64,000 nucleotides of DNA, taken from NCBI GenBank assembly GCA_965248175.1, contig OZ252093.1, forward strand, positions 1,426,001 through 1,490,000, given 5' to 3'. Source of the stretch: VXPQ01 sp965248175 (GTDB taxonomy: Bacteria > Bacteroidota > Rhodothermia > Rhodothermales > VXPQ01). The notes below the pieces were generated by a model. It made no database searches and was not told the DNA's origin. It saw only the letters and a program-made list of their open reading frames with translations. Both the position numbers and the translations under genes were made by a program. Shown piece by piece: positions 58,740 to 64,000 of this stretch (positions are counted from its first letter, which is position 1; each line of letters starts with the position of its first letter).

Positions 58740-59657
58740 ATGCGACTCATTCGATTCGGTTCGCCCGGCGCCGAAAAGCCGGGCCTCTTGCTCCCGGACG
58801 GAATGCGCGTGGACGCTTCCGCCGTAGCCAACGACTACGACGAAGCATTCTTTGCCGGGGATGGCTCCGGGGATGGTATTGCCCGGCTGCGCGCATGGCT
58901 GGAAGAGGGTAAGGCCGCCGATGCGCCGCGTGTCGATGCGAACGAGCGTCTCGCGCCGCCGGTGGCCCGTCCGAGCAAGATCGTCTGCGTCGGACTGAAT
59001 TACTACAACCATGCGAAGGAGTCGAAGATGGCCGTGCCGGAGGAACCCGTGCTGTTCATGAAGGCGAGCACCTCACTGAGCGGGCCGTTCGACCCCATCG
59101 TACTGCCGCGCGGTTCGAGAAAAACCGACTGGGAAGTCGAACTGGCCGTTATCATCGGGCGCCGGGCGAAGTATGTAGCGGAAAGCGAGGCGCTGGAGTA
59201 TGTGGCCGGGTATTCGGTCATGAACGATGTTTCCGAGCGGGAATACCAGATCGAGCGGGGCGGGCAGTGGGTGAAGGGGAAGAGTTGCGATACGTTTTCT
59301 CCGCTGGGCCCTGCGCTCGTCACCCCGGACGAGATTGCCGATGTACACGATCTGGACATGCGGCTTACGCTCAACGGCGAGGAGATGCAGCACAGTTCGA
59401 CAGGAGATATGATCTTTTCCGTTCCACTGCTCGTTAGCTACGTGAGCCGTTTCATGACGCTGCTTCCGGGGGATATTCTGTCCACGGGCACGCCGGAAGG
59501 GGTCGGGCTGGGCATGACACCCCCGAAATACCTGCGGGTGGGTTATGTAGTGGACCTGGAAATCGAGCAACTGGGGGCAATCCGGCAGGACGTGGCGCCG
59601 CCCTGGGCGCCCATCGGCAGACCATGGTCTCCGGATGCGGCGCAACAGTCTTCTTAA
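58740..59657 (+). CDS. FAH-family hydrolase, probable 2,4-diketo-3-deoxy-L-fuconate hydrolase
   Basis: A 305-residue fumarylacetoacetase-fold enzyme. Metal-binding acids are in KTDWEVELAVIIG; the conserved ICVGLNYYNHAKES-like segment, MNDVSEREYQ and ILSTGTPEGVGLGM are present. The length and N-terminal RLIRFGSPGAEKPGLLL are those of ureidoglycolate-lyase-like/2,4-diketo-3-deoxy-L-fuconate hydrolases. It would split the diketo acid to pyruvate and L-lactate. It follows the SDR by 30 bp. Confidence 0.83.
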   Translation: MRLIRFGSPGAEKPGLLLPDGMRVDASAVANDYDEAFFAGDGSGDGIARLRAWLEEGKAADAPRVDANERLAPPVARPSKIVCVGLNYYNHAKESKMAVPEEPVLFMKASTSLSGPFDPIVLPRGSRKTDWEVELAVIIGRRAKYVAESEALEYVAGYSVMNDVSEREYQIERGGQWVKGKSCDTFSPLGPALVTPDEIADVHDLDMRLTLNGEEMQHSSTGDMIFSVPLLVSYVSRFMTLLPGDILSTGTPEGVGLGMTPPKYLRVGYVVDLEIEQLGAIRQDVAPPWAPIGRPWSPDAAQQSS

Positions 59658-59667
59658 TATTGATCCA

Positions 59668-60123
59668 ATGGACGATCCCCGCCCCGTTATCCTGTTTGAC
59701 GGCGATTGCAACTTCTGCAACACAGCCGTTCGCCGGACCGCAGAGCGGGACAAGTACAGGCGGCTCTACTTCGCGCGTCTCCAATCCCCCGCGGCCCGCC
59801 GTATTATCGCTTTCGCCGACCCCGGAATCGATTTTGAAGCGCTCCCCGACAGCATGGTGTTTGTGGACGAAGACGGCATCTACACGGCTTCCTCTGCTGC
59901 TCTCCGAATCGCCCGGTATTTGCGCTTTCCCTGGCCGGTCCTTACCGTTGCGTTCGCTGTCCCGCGATCACTGCGGGATACCGTCTACCGTTTTTTTGCC
60001 CGTAACCGCCGTCGCTGGTTCGGCGGAAGTGCTGTGTGCCCGGCGCCTTCGCCGGATTTTGCTTCCCGCTTCCTCGAAACGGAGGAAGACCTGGGTGTTG
60101 ATGACGAGCGACCGGGAAACTGA
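59668..60123 (+). CDS. DCC-family thiol-disulfide oxidoreductase (DUF393)
   Basis: A 151-residue protein beginning with the family signature VILFDGDCNFCNTAVR (C14 and C17 of the DxxCxxC motif), followed by YFARLQSPAARRII, DSMVFVDEDGIYTASSAALR and YRFFARNRRRWFG. The biochemical partner is unknown; proposed roles are in thiol redox. It follows the FAH gene by 10 bp and may be read through with it. Confidence 0.83.
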   Translation: MDDPRPVILFDGDCNFCNTAVRRTAERDKYRRLYFARLQSPAARRIIAFADPGIDFEALPDSMVFVDEDGIYTASSAALRIARYLRFPWPVLTVAFAVPRSLRDTVYRFFARNRRRWFGGSAVCPAPSPDFASRFLETEEDLGVDDERPGN

Positions 60124-60190
60124 GATGCGCTGTTCTGCAAGGTCGCGGACACGGTATGCACGCTTACCCCGCCTGTTTGTCCCGGCGGAC

Positions 60191-60266
60191 TGGTGGAGCC
60201 AAGGGGAATCGAACCCCTGACCTCTACAATGCCATTGTAGCGCTCTACCAACTGAGCTATGGCCCC
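60191..60266 (-). tRNA. tRNA-Ala (anticodon GGC)
   Basis: The reverse strand folds into a 76-nt cloverleaf: acceptor stem GGGGCCA with TGGCTCC (one G-T pair), D-arm with AGCTCAGTTGGTAGAGC, anticodon stem CTACA/TGTAG around the loop ATGGCAT giving anticodon GGC, T-arm with GGTTCGATTCC. The 3' ACCA is encoded. It lies between the DCC gene and L-fuconate dehydratase. Confidence 0.96.
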
Positions 60267-60606
60267 GGTATCGGCAGTACGGTAGCGAGTACGCGGCGCC
60301 CTCATTGCGGGGCGCGCGGTGGAGCGGTTTTTTGGATGCCCCGTTGGATACCAGCTACAACATGCCGTATCCAATGATAACCCGTTTTTTCCTTGTTTCG
60401 TTCCGATCTCCTCCCGGTCTTCACAGGGGAAGCATACTGCCTCTGATGTGCTGGTTCACCTTTGTTTGCTGTCTTGCAGGCACCCCGGCAAGGCAAAAAT
60501 AACAGATCCGAAAGAATCCGGATTCGGCCCGACCGGGGATTGCACGGTTGAGAGTGTATCCGCAAGCTATTTCCGGGTCCGTCGCTGGTCATGACTTAAC
60601 GGGTAG
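60267..60606. other. Intergenic stretch between tRNA-Ala and L-fuconate dehydratase
   Basis: No gene is supported. It contains one perfect inverted repeat (60344-60374) and several short T-runs. Confidence 0.5.
60344..60374. terminator. Inverted repeat downstream of fuconate dehydratase
   Basis: TTGGATAC (60344-60351) and GTATCCAA (60367-60374) form a perfect 8-bp stem with a 15-nt loop; a T6 run follows at about 60385 on the plus strand. It could end transcription from either side, but its distance from both genes makes this tentative. Confidence 0.35.
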
Positions 60607-61899
60607 CTATTCCCTCCAGGCCGCTCCTCCGGGATACTCGTACCGGTCGAGCGAAGCCAGGTGCATCTTGATGCTGTAGCCGGGCGCTTCCGGTACGACG
60701 TAGTTTCCGTTTCTGATCGTTACAGGATGGACAAAATGCTCATGCAGGTGATCCACATATTCCATTACGCGGTGCTCCAGATGCCCGCTCACGGCCACGT
60801 AATCGAAGATGGACAGGTGTTGTACGTACTCGCACAGGCCCACGCCCCCGGCATGGGGACACACCGGCACGCCGCATTTTGCAGCCATAAGCAGCACCGC
60901 CAGCACCTCGTTTACGCCGCCCAGGCGGCAAGCGTCTATCTGACACACGCCGATAGCGTCCGCTTGCAGAAATTGCTTGAAAAGGACGCGATTCTGTGCA
61001 TGTTCGCCGGTCGCCACGCGAATGGGCCGGAGCGCTTTGGCGATGGCGGCATGCCCCAGCACGTCGTCCGGGCTGGTCGGCTCCTCGATCCAGTACGGAT
61101 CGAACTCCCGCAAGCGGTTCATATGGCGGATCGCCTCGTCTACGTCCCAGTACTGGTTCGCATCCATCATCAGAATGCCGTCTTTCCCGATTTCTTCCCG
61201 GATGATGCCCGCCCGCCGCCGGTCGTCCTCGACATCCGCACCGACTTTTTGTTTGAAGCGGGTCCACCCGTTTGCAACACCCTCGCGGCATAGATTGCGG
61301 AGCTTTTCGTCCGAGTAGCCCAGCCAGCCTGCGCTGGTCGTGTAGGCGGGATAGCCGTTCTTGCGCAAGTGGTAGAGCCGGGAGGCACGGGAAGGCTCGA
61401 GGGCCCGCAGCATATACGCTGCTTCCTCCGGCGTAATCAAGTCGGTGACGTACCGGAATTCGATACACGCCACCAATTTTTCCACAGGCATATCCAGCAG
61501 ATACTGCCACAGCGGTTTTTCGTCGCAGCGGGCCAGCAGGTCCCATACGGCATTGGTAATGGCCGCCGTGGCAAGATGGATCACGCCCTTTTCCGGTCCC
61601 AGCCACCGCATCTGGCTGTCCGAGGTCAGGCGCCGCCAGAACCCCAGCATGTCGTTGCGGATTTCGTCGAGCGTCAGTCCCTGGACAAGCGGCGCAAAGG
61701 CCCGGATCATCGCGACCACAATCTCCGTCCCGCGCCCGCATGTAAACGCAAGGCCGTTGCCTTCGAGGCCGTCCTGATCGGTTCGGAGGGTAACGTATGC
61801 GGCGGAGTAATCAGGATCGACATTAACCGCATCCGATCCGTCCAGCATCCGCGAGGTGGGAAATCGGATATCCCGGGCTTCTACATGGGTAATGCGCAT
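60607..61899 (-). CDS. L-fuconate dehydratase (enolase superfamily)
   Basis: A 430-residue enolase-superfamily enzyme that dehydrates L-fuconate to 2-keto-3-deoxy-L-fuconate. The N-terminus (IRFPTSRMLDGSDAVNVDPD) and LTSDSQMRWLGPEKGV closely follow the characterised Xanthomonas enzyme as I remember it. Catalytic KxK is K216-Q-K218, metal ligands are D246, E272 and E299 (MMDANQ, WIEEPTSP, ATGEHAQNR), and the His partner lies in CPHAGGVGL. The start at 61899 gives the normal length. It points away from the SDR/FAH genes that should act on its product. Confidence 0.92.
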   Translation of the reverse strand: MRITHVEARDIRFPTSRMLDGSDAVNVDPDYSAAYVTLRTDQDGLEGNGLAFTCGRGTEIVVAMIRAFAPLVQGLTLDEIRNDMLGFWRRLTSDSQMRWLGPEKGVIHLATAAITNAVWDLLARCDEKPLWQYLLDMPVEKLVACIEFRYVTDLITPEEAAYMLRALEPSRASRLYHLRKNGYPAYTTSAGWLGYSDEKLRNLCREGVANGWTRFKQKVGADVEDDRRRAGIIREEIGKDGILMMDANQYWDVDEAIRHMNRLREFDPYWIEEPTSPDDVLGHAAIAKALRPIRVATGEHAQNRVLFKQFLQADAIGVCQIDACRLGGVNEVLAVLLMAAKCGVPVCPHAGGVGLCEYVQHLSIFDYVAVSGHLEHRVMEYVDHLHEHFVHPVTIRNGNYVVPEAPGYSIKMHLASLDRYEYPGGAAWRE

Positions 61900-62278
61900 G
61901 GAGTAAGAGATTGGCGCTCTGTTTGTGAGGGGGTACGGTATGAGTGGGGATTGTTGCGGTTCGCTTGTTTCCTGTAACGGATAAGCGGTTGATATATTAA
62001 GGACCACACCCTTCCATTCTTGATTTTTTATCACTTGGATTTACGTCGCCCGAAACGTATCGTTTGTCGATCCTGTGTTCAAAGTGGGGGAATCTTCTCG
62101 TCCTCCTTTCGCTCGCGAACAGGAGTTAAGCGCTTCAACGTCGATGTATAGAGCATTCGAGATTACGTATTTTGTTCATGGATCCGATAGGCACAGTGCT
62201 GAAGCATAAGCTCATGATGCGCTGAAAGAATTACGCGTCAATCCGCGCAAGGAATTTTTCCAGGCGCCTCTGCCCGTA
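61900..62278. other. Intergenic stretch upstream of L-fuconate dehydratase
   Basis: No coding frame is supported on either strand. It should hold the promoter of the fuconate dehydratase gene (minus strand), but no clear -33/-7 pair is seen. Confidence 0.45.
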
Positions 62279-62512
62279 GTGGTTAAAGCGTTGGACAGGG
62301 CGGCGGGGATGTTTCCTTTTCCACTTGGAAAAACGCCGCGCGCAGGCTATTTGCAACAACCCTTGCAGCCGCGCCTGGTGTCGTGTCCTCATTGTGGCAT
62401 GGAAAACCGGGTTGCCGGTGTTCTGGTGCAAATCAAGGTCTCGTGTGGGGCGTGCAGGAGGGAGATTGTCATTAAAGAGCCCGAACGTAAGTCCGACGAA
62501 TACTATATTTAG
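62279..62512 (+). CDS. Small zinc-ribbon protein
   Basis: A 77-residue frame with two Cys pairs spaced as in a zinc ribbon: CPHC in RLVSCPHCGMENRV and CGAC in IKVSCGACRREIVI, 20 residues apart. The N-terminal part has no pattern; the real start may be the ATG at 62308. Such small ribbons often bind RNA or act as domains of larger complexes. No family named. Confidence 0.5.
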   Translation: MVKALDRAAGMFPFPLGKTPRAGYLQQPLQPRLVSCPHCGMENRVAGVLVQIKVSCGACRREIVIKEPERKSDEYYI

Positions 62513-62571
62513 GTTTAACCCCCAACTCTTGCAAAGCGCCCCCCGTTTTGACTGCCCGCCCGCATCCTGCG

Positions 62572-64000
62572 ATGAAGTGCTTTCCCGGTTTGGCTGTGCT
62601 GCTGGCCGGGTGCGCACTTGTCAGCTTGCCGGCCCCGGCGTTGGCCCAGGAATCCGCAGGCGACGAGCTCCCTGTTCTCCAGGCGCACCGGCTTTCCGAC
62701 AGCGACCGGATCGACCTGGACGGACGAATCATAGAGGATGCCTGGGATCGGGCCATTCCGATTACCGACTTCACACAACAGGAGCCGGTCGAAGGGGGCA
62801 GCCCCTCACATCCCACGGAAATACGGATCGTCTATGACCAGGACCGGTTGTACATCGGTGCGATTCTGTACGACGACCCTGAAGGCATCATTGCCTATCA
62901 GAAGCGGCGCGACGCGTTCCTGTACAGCGACGACCGGTTCATGTGGATACTGGATACTTTCCAGGACGGGCGCACAGGATATTTGTTCGAGACAAATCCC
63001 AACGCCATGCGGGGCGATGCGCTCCTTATTGGAGGCAGCCAGTCGTACTTCAGCAGCGGCCGCGCGTGGAACGGCATTTGGGACGTACGCACGGCCCGGC
63101 GTCCGGACGGATGGTCCCTCGAGGTCAGCATACCTTTTCGGACGCTGAACTTCGATCCGGGATCGGACGAATGGGGGATCAACTTCCAGCGTACGATTCG
63201 GCGTACCAACGAAGAAATGCTATGGCGGGGGTGGCGCCGCAACGAAGGCCTGTTGCGTCCGATCTACGCTGGCCGTCTTATCGGGCTTCGGGATATCTCG
63301 CAGGGTATCGGGCTTGAAGGGGTTCCTTCCGTCATCGGGAATTGGCGCCACGTTCCCGGGAACGCCGATCAGACAACATACCCTCGAGATGTCAGCCTTG
63401 ATCTCAACTACAGCGTCACGCCCAGCCTGCGCGCATCCTTGTCGTTCAATACCGATTTTGCCGAGGTCGAGGCAGATCAGCGGCGCGTAAACCTGACGCG
63501 TTTCCCCCTTCGTTTCCCGGAGCAGCGCGGGTTCTTTCTGGAAGGCGCCGGCATTTTTTCCTTCGCCCCGCGAAGCAACCCCACTCCGTTTTTCTCGCGC
63601 AACATCGGTCTGGTGAGAGGACGTCCTGTACCTATCAACTACGGTGTTCGCATGACGGGGCAGGTCGGCCGGACCGACGTGGGATTCTTTCAGGTCGGCG
63701 TCGGCGACCTGGAGTACCTTGACGACGACCGGAAAAATGTGGTGATTCCTTCCGAACAGTTTACCGTTGCCCGTGTTCGGCATCCGATTTTTGAACAATC
63801 CACGGTCGGGGCCATTTATACGCGCCGCGCCACGTCGGAAGACCCGACGGGCTTTGCTCCCGAGACCGGACACACGTTCGGCGTGGATATGCAGCTCGCC
63901 ACTCGTCACCTTTTCGGGGATAAAAATGCGGAAATCGAGGTCTTTGCCGTAGGCAATACCAACGTTGATCCGGATACAACTAAATCTTTGAACGACTTGT
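62572..64000 (+). CDS. DUF5916 / CBM9-like domain outer-membrane protein, cut by window end
   Basis: The frame opens at ATG 62572 with a signal peptide (LAVLLAGCALVSLPAPALA, cleavage near AQE) and stays open to the window edge (476 codons). An N-terminal carbohydrate-binding family 9-like domain covers about 45-225: RIDLDGRIIEDAWDRAIPIT, YDQDRLYIGAILYDD, WSLEVSIPFRTLNFDPG. DUF5916 follows, with the long beta-barrel-like part starting around LNYSVTPSLRASLSFNTDFA and FPEQRGFFLEGAGIFSF. These proteins occur in Bacteroidota and Gemmatimonadota; the transport or binding role is not established. The C-terminus lies outside. Confidence 0.85.
   Translation, partial: MKCFPGLAVLLAGCALVSLPAPALAQESAGDELPVLQAHRLSDSDRIDLDGRIIEDAWDRAIPITDFTQQEPVEGGSPSHPTEIRIVYDQDRLYIGAILYDDPEGIIAYQKRRDAFLYSDDRFMWILDTFQDGRTGYLFETNPNAMRGDALLIGGSQSYFSSGRAWNGIWDVRTARRPDGWSLEVSIPFRTLNFDPGSDEWGINFQRTIRRTNEEMLWRGWRRNEGLLRPIYAGRLIGLRDISQGIGLEGVPSVIGNWRHVPGNADQTTYPRDVSLDLNYSVTPSLRASLSFNTDFAEVEADQRRVNLTRFPLRFPEQRGFFLEGAGIFSFAPRSNPTPFFSRNIGLVRGRPVPINYGVRMTGQVGRTDVGFFQVGVGDLEYLDDDRKNVVIPSEQFTVARVRHPIFEQSTVGAIYTRRATSEDPTGFAPETGHTFGVDMQLATRHLFGDKNAEIEVFAVGNTNVDPDTTKSLNDL

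Overview
This 64 kb window is GC-rich chromosomal DNA that reads like a member of the Rhodothermota (Rhodothermales/Balneolales side of the Bacteroidota lineage), probably marine. The lineage call is an inference. It rests on a type IX secretion sorting domain, a FecI/FecR pair driving a TonB receptor with an STN domain plus a DUF4249 lipoprotein, a PUR-alpha-like DUF3276 protein, bacillithiol genes (bshC, bshB1), BamD, a PPi-type phosphofructokinase, and promoters of the form TTG-N20/21-TAnATTnn that resemble the Bacteroidota -33/-7 element. No rRNA, prophage or CRISPR array is visible. One tRNA gene (Ala-GGC) is present.

Layout. 1-1.84 kb is accessory: the 3' end of an IS1595/ISXO2-type transposase runs into a truncated DNA methyltransferase whose first codons are an AC-dinucleotide repeat, followed by an ankyrin-repeat gene broken at a run of nine G. 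1.9-7.4 kb holds a SPOUT rRNA methyltransferase and then a tight five-gene sugar operon (PPi-PFK, HUMPS-family decarboxylase/aldolase, zinc alcohol dehydrogenase, SDR, sugar isomerase/epimerase). 7.5-11.9 kb is a toxin-antitoxin island: a small membrane/coiled-coil gene and hipBA, a decayed tandem copy of the same block, a vapC remnant, and an intact vapBC flanked by 78-bp repeats of the start of the next gene. 11.9-17.6 kb is the ECF sigma/FecR/TonB receptor/DUF4249 unit.

17.6-49.5 kb is mostly core housekeeping: recX, DUF3276, hisD-hisC, bifunctional nuclease, bshC, leuS, bshB1, efp, accB-accC, gcvH, guaA, an LpoA-like lipoprotein-activator-type protein, bamD, nadD, two thioredoxin-fold proteins, nhaC, glgP (antisense), prmC, a glycosyltransferase, plsC, an HtrA protease, aroC and valS. 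Many neighbours overlap by ATGA or are separated by a few bases.

49.7-55.7 kb is a surface-protein region in decay: a very large Ig/cadherin-like repeat protein with nearly identical 270-bp units and a terminal one-base frameshift, a thermolysin-propeptide (FTP/PepSY) domain fused out of frame to a T9SS sorting domain, and a truncated beta-propeller-type secreted protein. 55.7-62 kb is a catabolic locus that fits sulfated L-fucose polymers: KDPG-type aldolase, S1 sulfatase, SDR, FAH-family hydrolase and, on the other strand past a DCC-family oxidoreductase and tRNA-Ala, L-fuconate dehydratase. The window ends inside a DUF5916/CBM9-type outer-membrane protein.
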